Of a stretch of 64,000 nt of DNA, positions 16,469 through 24,549 are shown one piece after another. Origin of the DNA: Streptosporangium subroseum (lineage in GTDB: Bacteria > Actinomycetota > Actinomycetes > Streptosporangiales > Streptosporangiaceae); NCBI RefSeq assembly GCF_900188345.1, contig NZ_FZOD01000022.1, forward strand, positions 56,514 through 120,513, written 5' to 3'. Numbering within the stretch: the first letter of the stretch is position 1; the number at the start of each line of letters is the position of its first letter. The notes under the pieces were generated by a model that saw only the letters and a list, made by a program, of their open reading frames with translations, searched no databases and had not been told where the DNA came from. The position numbers and the translations under genes are program-made.

Positions 16469-17983
16469 ATGACCGAACTCGACAGCCGCCTCCGCGCGGT
16501 GTGTGATCTCTCCGTCGCAGACGTCCGTGAGATGGCCGGCAGGCACGAATACGACGGTATGGTCCAGGATCTCTCGCCGGAAGGCGTCCGCTCGGGACTG
16601 GCCGCCCTGGGCGAGGGGCCGCTGCCCGACGACTCCTACGACGCGGCGCACCTGCAGATCTTCGAGGAGACCGTACGGGTCCAGTTCGGCGAGCTGGAGC
16701 TGTACCGCCGCAGCCCGCTCGATCACCTGAACAATCTCGACCTCGCCACCTACGACCGCGACTACGCCCCCGAGGCCGAGCGGACCGCCGCCAAGCACGC
16801 CCACCTCGCGCTCTGGCCCGAGGCCGTGGACCACGCGATCGCCTCGCTCGACAGGCTCAGCGCCCCGGTGGCGACCGCGCTGCTCGGGGCCGTACGCGGC
16901 CTGGCCACCGGGGTGCCGGCGGGCGCGGACGAGCACGCGCGCGAGGCGGCGCTGAAGGCTCACGCCCGCCTGGTGGAGCACGTCGAGGAGGCCTCGCGTT
17001 CCGGCGACCCGGACGCGTCCCTCGGCGCGGAGGGGCTGGCCCGGCTCATGGGCGCGGGCGACGGTCTCCCGGTGGACCTGGGCAGACTCGCCGAGCGTGC
17101 CGACGCCGAACGCGACCGGCTGATGGCCCGGCTGACGGAGTCCTGCGCCAGGCTGGGATTCGCCGGACGGCCGCCGCTGGACGTCGCGCGCGAGCTGGTC
17201 CGGCAGCATCCCGGCATCGACGACGTGATCGACGCGGCCAGGATCGGCACCGAGAAGGCGATCGCGTTCACCCGTGAGAAGGACCTGGTCCCCTACCACG
17301 ACGGTGAGTGCCTGGTCGGCATCGCGCCCGAGTCCCGACGGTGGAGCATGGCGATGATGAGCTGGGCCGCGCCCGGCGAGCCGGACGCCCCCTCGTGGTA
17401 CCACATCACCCCGCCCGACCCCTCCTGGCCCGAGCGTGACATCGAGGAGTGGCTGGAGGTCTTCAGCGAGACCACGCTGCCCGCGATCAACGTGCACGAG
17501 GTCGCCCCCGGGCACTTCTCCCACGGCCGTGCCCTGCGCCACGCCCGCTCCGACGTGCGGCGGACGCTGATGTCGATGGCCTTCGCCGAGGGCTGGGCGC
17601 ACTACGGCGAGGAGCTCTGCGTCGAGGAGGGCTTCGCGCCCGAGGACCCGCGCTTCGAGATCGGCGTGTGGCTGGAGGCACTGATCAGGGTGACCCGGCT
17701 GGCCTGCGCGATCGGCGTGCATACCGGCGCGATGACCGTCGAGGAGGGCGCCCGCCGCTTCGAGGCGGACACCCAGATCGCCGGTCCCGCGGCGCTGTCG
17801 GAGGCGGCGCGGGCCACCTTCGACCCGACCTACGGCCGCTACACCTGGGGAAAGCTGGAGATCCTCCGCCTGCGGGAGAAGGCCAGGGCCGAATGGGGCG
17901 CCGGGTTCACCCTCAAGCGCTTCCACACGGCCATGCTCGACCTGGGCTCCCCGCCCCTCGGCCTGCTCGACCGCGCGCTCTGA
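16469..17983 (+). CDS. DUF885 family protein, putative zinc metallopeptidase
   Basis: 504 residues. The signature HEVAPGH (343-349) followed by MSMAFAEGWAHYGEELCVEE is that of the DUF885 family, distant relatives of gluzincin-type zinc peptidases in which the HExxxGH motif and a downstream Glu would bind zinc. No signal peptide is present, so it should act in the cytoplasm. Substrate unknown. The length fits the family (about 500-600). The ATG at 16469 follows an A+T-rich stretch without a strong ribosome binding site. Confidence 0.75.
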   Translation: MTELDSRLRAVCDLSVADVREMAGRHEYDGMVQDLSPEGVRSGLAALGEGPLPDDSYDAAHLQIFEETVRVQFGELELYRRSPLDHLNNLDLATYDRDYAPEAERTAAKHAHLALWPEAVDHAIASLDRLSAPVATALLGAVRGLATGVPAGADEHAREAALKAHARLVEHVEEASRSGDPDASLGAEGLARLMGAGDGLPVDLGRLAERADAERDRLMARLTESCARLGFAGRPPLDVARELVRQHPGIDDVIDAARIGTEKAIAFTREKDLVPYHDGECLVGIAPESRRWSMAMMSWAAPGEPDAPSWYHITPPDPSWPERDIEEWLEVFSETTLPAINVHEVAPGHFSHGRALRHARSDVRRTLMSMAFAEGWAHYGEELCVEEGFAPEDPRFEIGVWLEALIRVTRLACAIGVHTGAMTVEEGARRFEADTQIAGPAALSEAARATFDPTYGRYTWGKLEILRLREKARAEWGAGFTLKRFHTAMLDLGSPPLGLLDRAL

Positions 17984-17989
17984 CGAGAT

Positions 17990-18021
17990 CCGCCGTGACG
18001 ATCTTGCGATCGTCACGGCGG
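17990..18021 (+). terminator. Hairpin terminator after the DUF885 gene
   Basis: Perfect 14-bp stem: CCGCCGTGACGATC (17990-18003) with its complement at 18008-18021 around the loop TTGC, 6 bases after the stop codon. Confidence 0.75.
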
Positions 18022-18147
18022 GTTCCCGTCCCCAGCGCCTCCAGCGCCTCCGATGTCGGATCCCGCCGGTCCTCGACTGGTGGTCGTCTTCCCGTTAGCT
18101 TGTTGACCAACCGAGCGCTGGGTACGGTTACGGCTGGAGGCAGTGGG

Positions 18148-18993
18148 ATGCGCGAACTGTCGGGCAAGATCGCAGTCGTTACCGGTGCGGCCAGTGGGAT
18201 AGGCCGGGCACTCGCCCTGCGGCTGGCCGCGGAGGGCATGGCACTGATGCTCGCCGACGTGGACCCCGGAGGCCTGGCGGAGACCGCCTCCCTGCTCGAC
18301 GGGGTCTCCGACGGGGGCAAGATTCTCACCCAGATCACCGACGTCTCCGACGCGGTGGCCGTACAGCACCTGGCGGATCGGACCTTCGGCGAGTTCGGCG
18401 CGGTCCATGTTCTCTGCAACAACGCCGGAGTGCTGCAGACCGGCCGGATGTGGACGAGCGAGCCCGAGGACTTCGCCTGGATGCTCGGCGTGAACCTCTG
18501 GGGCACGCTCCACGGAATCCGCGCCTTCGTGCCCCGCATGATCGCTCAGGACACCGAGGGCCACATCGTCAACACGGTCTCGGTGGCGGGGCTGTTCGCC
18601 ATACCGTTCGGCGGCGCCTACTCGGTCTCGAAGTACGCCGCGCTCGCCGCCTCGCAGGCCCTCGCCCAGGATCTGGCGCTGGCCGGATCCAGGCTCCGGG
18701 TGACGGCGCTGTGCCCGGGCTGGGTCAAGACCGGCATCGGCCACTCCGACAGGGTCCGGCCGGAGAACCTGACGGTCGCGGAGCGCGCCGAGGACGAGAT
18801 GGCCACGGCCGGCGTCGTCGACGGCCTGGTGGAAGGCGGGATGGACCCCGCGGAGGTCGCGCTGGCCGCGGTGAAGGGGATCCGGGAGGAGCGTTTCCTG
18901 GTCTTCACCCACGCCGGGCACGAAGAGGGCCTGCGTGAGCAGGCCGAGGCGCTGATCGCGGGAGGACTGCCCTCGTTCCCCCTCCTCGAATAG
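18148..18993 (+). CDS. Short-chain dehydrogenase/reductase
   Basis: 281 residues from ATG 18148 (GGAGG 8 bases upstream). A classical SDR: TGAASGIG cofactor motif near residue 13, NNAG, and the YSVSK catalytic pair Y158/K162, with ALCPGWVKT after the active site. It would be an NAD(P)-dependent oxidoreductase in the cytoplasm; the substrate cannot be read from the sequence. The last 14 codons (encoding ALIAGGLPSFPLLE) are themselves the founding copy of a 40-42-bp tandem repeat that fills the gap to guaA, so the end of this protein is part of a minisatellite. Confidence 0.85.
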   Translation: MRELSGKIAVVTGAASGIGRALALRLAAEGMALMLADVDPGGLAETASLLDGVSDGGKILTQITDVSDAVAVQHLADRTFGEFGAVHVLCNNAGVLQTGRMWTSEPEDFAWMLGVNLWGTLHGIRAFVPRMIAQDTEGHIVNTVSVAGLFAIPFGGAYSVSKYAALAASQALAQDLALAGSRLRVTALCPGWVKTGIGHSDRVRPENLTVAERAEDEMATAGVVDGLVEGGMDPAEVALAAVKGIREERFLVFTHAGHEEGLREQAEALIAGGLPSFPLLE

Positions 18994-19194
18994 CCGATCG
19001 CGGGAGGGCCGTCTTCGTTTCCCCCATCAGTAGTTGATCGCGAGAGAGCCGCTCTCGTTTCCTCCCACCAGTAGTTGATCGCGGGAGGGCCGTCTTCGTT
19101 TCCCCCATCAGTAGTTGATCGCGGGAGGGCCGCTCTCGTTTCCTCCCACGAGTAGTCGATCGTGAGAGGATCGCCCCCGTTTTCCCTCCACGAG
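18949..19194. repeat. 40-42-bp tandem repeat derived from the 3' end of the SDR gene
   Basis: Five non-coding units follow the SDR stop: 18991-19030, 19031-19071, 19072-19111, 19112-19152, 19153-19194. Each starts with TAG, the first of which is the SDR stop codon. Units 1 and 3 are type A and units 2 and 4 type B, so an 81-bp pair seems to have been duplicated. The last 42 coding bases of the SDR gene (18949-18990) align to the same unit. Types A and B differ mainly in whether the unit contains GCTCTCGTTTCCTCCCAC. GGGAGG/CCTCCC and CGAGAG/CTCTCG pairs allow each unit to fold, so the array may also end transcription. Confidence 0.9.
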
Positions 19195-19256
19195 TAAGCG
19201 CGTTGACGAGCGCCGATAGACTGGACCCACCGCTTGAGTTTCCCTGGGGGTCTTTG

Positions 19257-20807
19257 GTGTCTGAGTTCGACACGGTCCTGGTCGTCGATTTCGGTGCGCA
19301 GTACGCGCAACTGATCGCGCGACGGGTGCGTGAATGCCACGTCTACTCCGAGGTCGTCCCGTCGACGATGCCGGTCGAGGAGATGATGGCCAAGAACCCC
19401 AAGGCCATCATCCTGTCCGGCGGTCCCTCGTCGGTCTACGCCGAGGGCGCCCCGGCCGCGCCCGCGGGCCTGTTCGAGACCGGGGTGCCGACCTTCGGCA
19501 TCTGCTACGGCTTCCAGGTCATGGCTCAGGCGCTCGGCGGCGAGGTGGCCAGGACCGGCACCGCGGAGTTCGGCGGGACCCGGCTCGACGTGACCCAGGA
19601 GGGCGTGCTCTTCGCCGGGCTGCCCGCCGAGCAGTCGGTCTGGATGTCCCACGGAGACAGCGTCGCCGCCGCCCCCGAGGGCTTCGTCGTCACCGCCGCG
19701 ACCGCCGGAACGCCGGTAGCCGCGTTCGAGCACCCCGAAATCGGCCTGTACGGCGTGCAGTTCCACCCCGAGGTCCTCCACTCGGACCACGGCCAGGCCG
19801 TGCTGAAGCACTTCCTCGACGCCGCGGGCTGCCGCCCCTCCTGGACGATGCTCAACATCGTCGAGGACGCGGTCGAGGCGGTCCGCGCCCAGATCGGCCC
19901 CGAGGGCCGCGCCATCTGCGGGCTCTCCGGCGGGGTGGACTCCGCGGTCGCCGCCGCCATGGTGCAGCGGGCCATCGGTGACCGGCTGACCTGCGTCTTC
20001 GTCGACCACGGGCTGCTTCGCAAGGGCGAGGCCGAGCAGGTCGAGCGCGACTTCGTGGCCGTCACGGGCGTCAAGCTCCGCGTGGTCAACGCCCAGGAGC
20101 GTTTCCTCAAGGCGCTGGACGGGGTCAGCGACCCCGAGGAGAAGCGCAAGATCATCGGACGCGAGTTCATCCGGGTCTTCGAGGACGAGCAGCGGGCCAT
20201 CCTCGCCGACGGCCCCGTCGACTTCCTCGTCCAGGGCACTCTTTACCCCGACGTGGTCGAGTCCGGCGGCGGCACCGGCACCGCCAACATCAAGTCGCAC
20301 CACAACGTCGGCGGCCTCCCCGACGATCTGCAGTTCTCGCTGGTGGAGCCGTTGCGCGCGCTGTTCAAGGACGAGGTCCGCCGTGCCGGCGAGGAGCTGG
20401 GCCTGCCCCCCGCGATGGTCTGGCGCCAGCCGTTCCCCGGCCCCGGCCTGGGCATCCGCATCGTCGGCGCGGTCACCCACGACCGCCTGGAGATCCTCCG
20501 CGAGGCCGACGCCATCGCCCGCGAGGAGCTTTCCCGGGCCGGTCTCGACCGGGAGATCTGGCAGTGCCCGGTCGTCCTGCTCGCCGATGTCCGGTCGGTG
20601 GGCGTTCAGGGCGACGGCCGCACCTACGGTCACCCGATCGTCCTGCGCCCGGTCTCCAGCGAGGACGCCATGACCGCCGACTGGTCCCGCGTCCCCTACG
20701 ACGTGCTCGCGCGGATCTCCACCCGCATCACCAACGAGGTCCGCGAGGTCAACCGCGTGGTGCTCGACGTGACCAGCAAGCCCCCGGGCACCATCGAGTG
20801 GGAGTAG
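19257..20807 (+). CDS. guaA: GMP synthase (glutamine-hydrolysing)
   Basis: 516 residues from GTG 19257 (GGGGG ribosome binding site), giving the family start SEFDTVLVVDFGAQYAQLIA. The N-terminal class I glutamine amidotransferase domain has nucleophile C83 in FGICYGFQ and the HPEV catalytic His; the ATP pyrophosphatase domain has the SGGVDSAVA P-loop near residue 224; the dimerisation domain ends in TSKPPGTIEWE, as in all GuaA. It converts XMP to GMP in purine synthesis. The frame is open to 19203, but the GTG gives the standard N-terminus. It is a core gene beside accessory genes. Confidence 0.97.
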   Translation: MSEFDTVLVVDFGAQYAQLIARRVRECHVYSEVVPSTMPVEEMMAKNPKAIILSGGPSSVYAEGAPAAPAGLFETGVPTFGICYGFQVMAQALGGEVARTGTAEFGGTRLDVTQEGVLFAGLPAEQSVWMSHGDSVAAAPEGFVVTAATAGTPVAAFEHPEIGLYGVQFHPEVLHSDHGQAVLKHFLDAAGCRPSWTMLNIVEDAVEAVRAQIGPEGRAICGLSGGVDSAVAAAMVQRAIGDRLTCVFVDHGLLRKGEAEQVERDFVAVTGVKLRVVNAQERFLKALDGVSDPEEKRKIIGREFIRVFEDEQRAILADGPVDFLVQGTLYPDVVESGGGTGTANIKSHHNVGGLPDDLQFSLVEPLRALFKDEVRRAGEELGLPPAMVWRQPFPGPGLGIRIVGAVTHDRLEILREADAIAREELSRAGLDREIWQCPVVLLADVRSVGVQGDGRTYGHPIVLRPVSSEDAMTADWSRVPYDVLARISTRITNEVREVNRVVLDVTSKPPGTIEWE

Positions 20808-21122
20808 CCCAGGGGGCACGCGAGACCGTCGTGTAGTGCTGGGTCCGCAGCGTGTCCTTGGTGCAGGCGGTGAGCTCTGGGGTTCGGGGGTCTTTCGGGT
20901 CTTCACACCCTGGAAGGAGCCGCCCTCCTCATCTCACGCCGCCAGGGCGGCGCGAATGCCTGGTGGGCCTTGGCGAGGACCACTGCACGATCGGGTACCT
21001 GAGGGTCGCTGCCGGTCCTCCCCGTCACCCTGCATCGCGACTTATGGGGATCACGGTGTTATGCCGATGTTGGGGCTGGCGGCCTTGCCTTGTAGGTGCG
21101 AGAAGTGGTCTACCGGGTTGTG

Positions 21123-21308
21123 TTATGCGGATACGGATTGGGCGGTTGCCGGCGACGGCTCCTCGACCATCGGCGGCTTCAGGAAGCTGGTCCCCCAGGC
21201 GACCGCGATGGTGACCACGGAGAAGATCAGACCGGTGATCACGGTGGCGGAAGCGTTGTATGGGTCCGCGCGGCGAAGTACGCGAGCCCGGTTGGCCGGG
21301 CGAGATGC
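21123..21308 (-). pseudogene. Possible remnant of a membrane protein
   Basis: A 61-codon minus-strand frame, open from the stop at 21309-21311 down to a TAA at 21123-21125. It contains a convincing transmembrane segment (ATVITGLIFSVVTIAVAWGT) followed by SFLKPPMVEEPSPATAQSVSA. No ATG or ribosome binding site lies ahead of the hydrophobic part, so it may be the tail of a broken gene. Family not recognised. This could be chance. Confidence 0.22.
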
Positions 21309-21399
21309 TCAAGGACTACCGGGACGGCCCACAGAACTGAGCGTGGACGGCTTCGACGGTAGGTCTTCTTCCGGCGGTCGGATCCGCAGCGAGCAGACC

Positions 21400-21450
21400 A
21401 CAGATGCGATGGCCCCCGGCGAGAGTGTCGCCGGGGGCCATCGCATCTGT
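21400..21450 (-). terminator. Perfect 23-bp stem hairpin downstream of the carbohydrate operon
   Basis: Bases 21400-21422 (starting ACAGATGCGATGGCCC) are the exact reverse complement of 21428-21450, with a 5-base loop GAGTG. It lies 77 bases after the stop of the minus-strand GH95-like gene and is the likely terminator of that operon. The stem is unusually long and perfect. Confidence 0.75.
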
Positions 21451-21527
21451 TCACCGGAGAGGGAGAACCAGCGGGGTTGTGTCTGTCAGGCCGTATGCCG
21501 TGACGTCACGGCCTTGTGTGATCGCGG

Positions 21528-24317
21528 TCAGGGCGCCGCGATGGTGTAGGTCGATCCCGCCTGGGTGGCGAAGGTGATCACGTTGCCGCTGACGGTGGGG
21601 GTCACGGTCCCGCCGCCGACCCGGTTGATCACGACGGTCTGACCCGGCCACGGGTTCTGCAGCTTGACGGTCTTGCCCGCCTCGCTTGTGATGTCGACGT
21701 AGGTGACGCGTCCGCTCTGGAAGGAGCTGGAGATCACCAGCGCGTCCTTCTCCCGGAGCTTGACGAAGCTCGCGTTCTTGTTCGTCGGCCACACCGGGAA
21801 CAGGCGCACGATGCCGTCGTCGCTCTGCAGGAGCAGGTTGTTGACGGCCTCCGTCGCTCCGCCCTTCTCCAGACCGTGGAAGTTGTCGCGGATGCGCAGG
21901 TTGGCGGCCATCTTCGTGGTGATCTGGTTCTTGAGCTGGTCGATCAGGCTCTGCGCCGGGTAGCCCACCCGGGCCGCCTGGGTGAAGACCTTGGGGAAGC
22001 TGTTGTCCTGGCCCCAGGAGTTCATGACGTTCAGCGTGTTGATGGCGATCTGGCGGTCGGCGGCCGGGGAGTTGATGCCCAGGACCTCTCCTGGGTGGAT
22101 GAACTCCAGATTGACCGTGTTGTCGCCCGGGTGGATGTTGCGGGTGTCGTTACCCGTGATCGTTCCCGGGTCGGCGAGCGCGTAGACGGTCTGCCCGTTG
22201 TAGACGGTCGTCGGAGTCGCCGGCAGGTGCTGCAGGATCTGCGTCCAGGTCGCCCTGTCCGCGGTGTCGACCCCCAGGTCGGTGCTCGCGTCGATGAGGC
22301 CCGTGAGGAGATACTTCAGCAGCCCGACGTCGGGGCTTGAGTTCTTTCCCCAGAGACCCTCGTGCGGGCCGGTGAAGAGGTTGTACCGCTGCGCGGCCGC
22401 GTCCCACTCCAGATAGTTCTTGAAGAAGGCGGCGACCTCCTTAATGAAGGGGTAGGACTTCGTGGACAGGAAGTTCCTGTCCTGGGTGTAGTCGTAGTAC
22501 GCGACGAACTGCGACGCGGTGAACAGGGAGTTGCCCACCTGCTGGTGGTAGTTGTCGTCGGCCGTCGACCCGAAGGGCCCGATTCCGACGGGGAAGAGCA
22601 GGCCGCTCGGCATCCCGCCGCTCGGGAACCGGCTGCTGATGTAGCTCGGATTGACGCGGGTGAGGTCCTGCTGCGCCCGGCGCCTCGCCTCGGGGACGTA
22701 CGCGAGGATCAGGTCGTAGTAGGGCAGGGCGAGGTCTGCCCTGTTGCTGGAGTAGGCGCCGTAGAAGTTGGCCACGAAGTTGTAGTTCAGGTGCATGTCG
22801 CCGCTGAACTGGGGTGAGTCCGTGGTGGCCCAGATCCCGTAGAGGCCGGGCGCGGTCTTGCCCGCCCTGCTGGAGGAGCCGAGCAGGTAGAGGGAGCCGT
22901 AGTAGTACTTCTCGAGCACGTCGTCGTTGAGATCGACGTACGACGTGAGCCAGTACTGCTTCCACCACTCGACGTGCTGGGCGTAGAGGGTGTCGAGCGA
23001 CGCGGGGGTCTGGCCGTCGACGATGGTCCGGGCGCCGGGGGCCGGGTCGGCGGGGTTCTGGCCGCCGCCGGCGACACTCGTCACGATGCGGACGGTCTGG
23101 CCGGGCTGGAGGTCGAAGACCATTTTTGCGGTGGCCCCGCTCGCGGACGGGCTTCCCACGAGGTTCGCGCCGATCGCGCGGGTGGCCAGTGACGCCCGGG
23201 AGACCCAGCGTGAGCCCGTGGGGGTCGCCCGCGTGGCCCACGTGGTGGTGCCCGACACACCAGAGGTGTTGGTGAAGCCCGACCGGGCGTCCTGGGAGCC
23301 TGACCAGGTCTGGGCCTGGAGTTGCGTCGCGGTGGAGCCGTTGGACGTGATCTGCGTCACCACGACGTTGTCGTTGGCCGCCGTCCAGGTCTTCATCGTG
23401 ACGGGAACGCCGCCGATGGTCATCGTGGTGTCGACGTCGCCCTTGAGGATGTTCTGCTCCTCAAGGAACGGGCCCGAGGTCGGCGGCGGTCCCGAGGTTC
23501 CCGGGCCGTAGAGCTCCAGCTGGCCGATGCGGGCGCGGGGGTTCTGCTGGGAGTCGGAGGTCGTGCCCTGGGTCGGTTCGCTGATGCTCAGCCGTACGTA
23601 GCGGGCGCTGACGGAGGTGATCGTCTTGTCGGTGACGTTCGCCGTGTTGTTGACGACGGTGTCGGCTGCGGCCCAGGTCGTGCCGTTGACGCTGGTCTCC
23701 AGCACGAAGTTCTTCGTGTTGTTGGCCGTCTCACCGGACCGTGCCGCGCCGTCGTGCCTGACCACGTAGCGGGCGATGGTCTTGGCCGATCCGAGGTCGA
23801 GCCTGATCGACTGGGGTTTTCCGACCTCGGAGACCCAGCCCTCGTAGCCGGCGGCCCACTGCCCGTTCACCGCCCGGCTCGCCGGGAAGCTGGGGTGCGA
23901 GCTGGAGGCCGTCGCCGACGATCCCAGGGCGAGGTTCGCCGAGGGCGTGCTGCCGCCCGCGGGCGCGATCGTCACGCCGCCGAGCGCGACCAGGGAGGGC
24001 GACGGGTTGCCGGCCCAGAAGTTTCCCTTGGAGATGTAGAACGTCTTGAAACCGTCACCGCCGCCGGAGGTGACGCCGATGTCGCCGTTGCCGAGGAGCG
24101 CGGTGTTGGGCATGCTCCGGCTGACGGCGTCGCTGTACGCCTGGTTGGTCCACTGACCCTTGATGCCGGTCAGCAGTTGCTGGACCTCGGTCCACTGTTG
24201 CGTCGGTGTGGGGGTTGCCGCCTGCGCTTGAGGCATCAGCGCGAGGTTCGTGACAACCGAGACGGTGAGGACAACGGACAGGGTCCGCAGGGGGTGCCAT
24301 CGTCGTTTACCGATCAC
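21528..24317 (-). CDS. Secreted GH95-like glycoside hydrolase with F5/8 type C domain
   Basis: 929 residues from GTG 24317, which has AAAGGA 6 bases upstream and opens a signal peptide (HPLRTLSVVLTVSVVTNLAL, ending AQA). The frame stays open upstream to 24827 without support. Domains: an N-terminal catalytic-fold segment (NTALLGNGDIGVTSGG), an inserted F5/8 type C (CBM32-like) module at about 95-265 (ANLALGSSATASSSHPSFPA to RIGQLELYG), then an (alpha/alpha)6 barrel with FSGDMHLNYN and GLEKGGATEAVNNLLLQS. The layout recalls GH95 alpha-L-fucosidases and relatives, but I cannot confirm the catalytic pair, so the substrate is open. It is the last gene of the ABC transporter operon, whose genes likely share the LacI-type control. 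Confidence 0.65.
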   Translation of the reverse strand: MIGKRRWHPLRTLSVVLTVSVVTNLALMPQAQAATPTPTQQWTEVQQLLTGIKGQWTNQAYSDAVSRSMPNTALLGNGDIGVTSGGGDGFKTFYISKGNFWAGNPSPSLVALGGVTIAPAGGSTPSANLALGSSATASSSHPSFPASRAVNGQWAAGYEGWVSEVGKPQSIRLDLGSAKTIARYVVRHDGAARSGETANNTKNFVLETSVNGTTWAAADTVVNNTANVTDKTITSVSARYVRLSISEPTQGTTSDSQQNPRARIGQLELYGPGTSGPPPTSGPFLEEQNILKGDVDTTMTIGGVPVTMKTWTAANDNVVVTQITSNGSTATQLQAQTWSGSQDARSGFTNTSGVSGTTTWATRATPTGSRWVSRASLATRAIGANLVGSPSASGATAKMVFDLQPGQTVRIVTSVAGGGQNPADPAPGARTIVDGQTPASLDTLYAQHVEWWKQYWLTSYVDLNDDVLEKYYYGSLYLLGSSSRAGKTAPGLYGIWATTDSPQFSGDMHLNYNFVANFYGAYSSNRADLALPYYDLILAYVPEARRRAQQDLTRVNPSYISSRFPSGGMPSGLLFPVGIGPFGSTADDNYHQQVGNSLFTASQFVAYYDYTQDRNFLSTKSYPFIKEVAAFFKNYLEWDAAAQRYNLFTGPHEGLWGKNSSPDVGLLKYLLTGLIDASTDLGVDTADRATWTQILQHLPATPTTVYNGQTVYALADPGTITGNDTRNIHPGDNTVNLEFIHPGEVLGINSPAADRQIAINTLNVMNSWGQDNSFPKVFTQAARVGYPAQSLIDQLKNQITTKMAANLRIRDNFHGLEKGGATEAVNNLLLQSDDGIVRLFPVWPTNKNASFVKLREKDALVISSSFQSGRVTYVDITSEAGKTVKLQNPWPGQTVVINRVGGGTVTPTVSGNVITFATQAGSTYTIAAP

Positions 24318-24365
24318 GACATGTCCTTTCTCGATGAGATCGGGGACGTCGCCCCGATCGAGCCG

Positions 24366-24520
24366 GGTGCCGGCCGGTTCCGGGCGGACCCGGCCGTTCC
24401 CCGGCGGATCCCGGAGGCCGGCCGGTTCCCCGGTGGTCGCCGGGTGCGGGCCGACTCCGATGGATCCCGGGCGCCGGCCGGCTCCGGTGGGTCCCGGTGC
24501 CGGCCGACGCCCGATGCCGT
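24366..24520. repeat. Degenerate 27-bp tandem repeat between two hydrolase genes
   Basis: About five imperfect units of 24-29 bp, each containing GCCGGCCGG and a GGATCCCGG-like block. It occupies most of the 232-base gap between the stop at 24550 and the start at 24317 (both minus strand). Confidence 0.55.
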
Positions 24521-24549
24521 CGTGTCCTGCGGTCGTACGATCGTGCGGT

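Larger units (their letters stand above)
20808..21527. other. Gene-poor region between guaA and the GH95-like gene
   Basis: A 720-base gap. A plus-strand frame spans much of it but has no recognisable domain and unusual composition, and I do not call it. A possible remnant of a minus-strand membrane protein (21123-21308) and a very long perfect hairpin (21400-21450) are listed separately. Confidence 0.5.

Noticed and set aside
15962..18016. Long minus-strand frame opposite the DUF885 gene, and similar ones opposite the giant exported protein and guaA
   Set aside because: Composition is that of antisense shadows (Arg/Ala/Gly/Pro/His), and the plus-strand genes have recognisable domains and ribosome binding sites.
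18991..19194. CRISPR-like array
   Set aside because: Units are directly adjacent without unique spacers and alternate A/B; there are no cas genes. It is a tandem repeat. The same holds for 3021-3265.
20836..21549. 237-codon plus-strand frame after guaA
   Set aside because: No ribosome binding site of note, no domain, and the frame runs through the long hairpin at 21400-21450 and into the end of the opposing gene.
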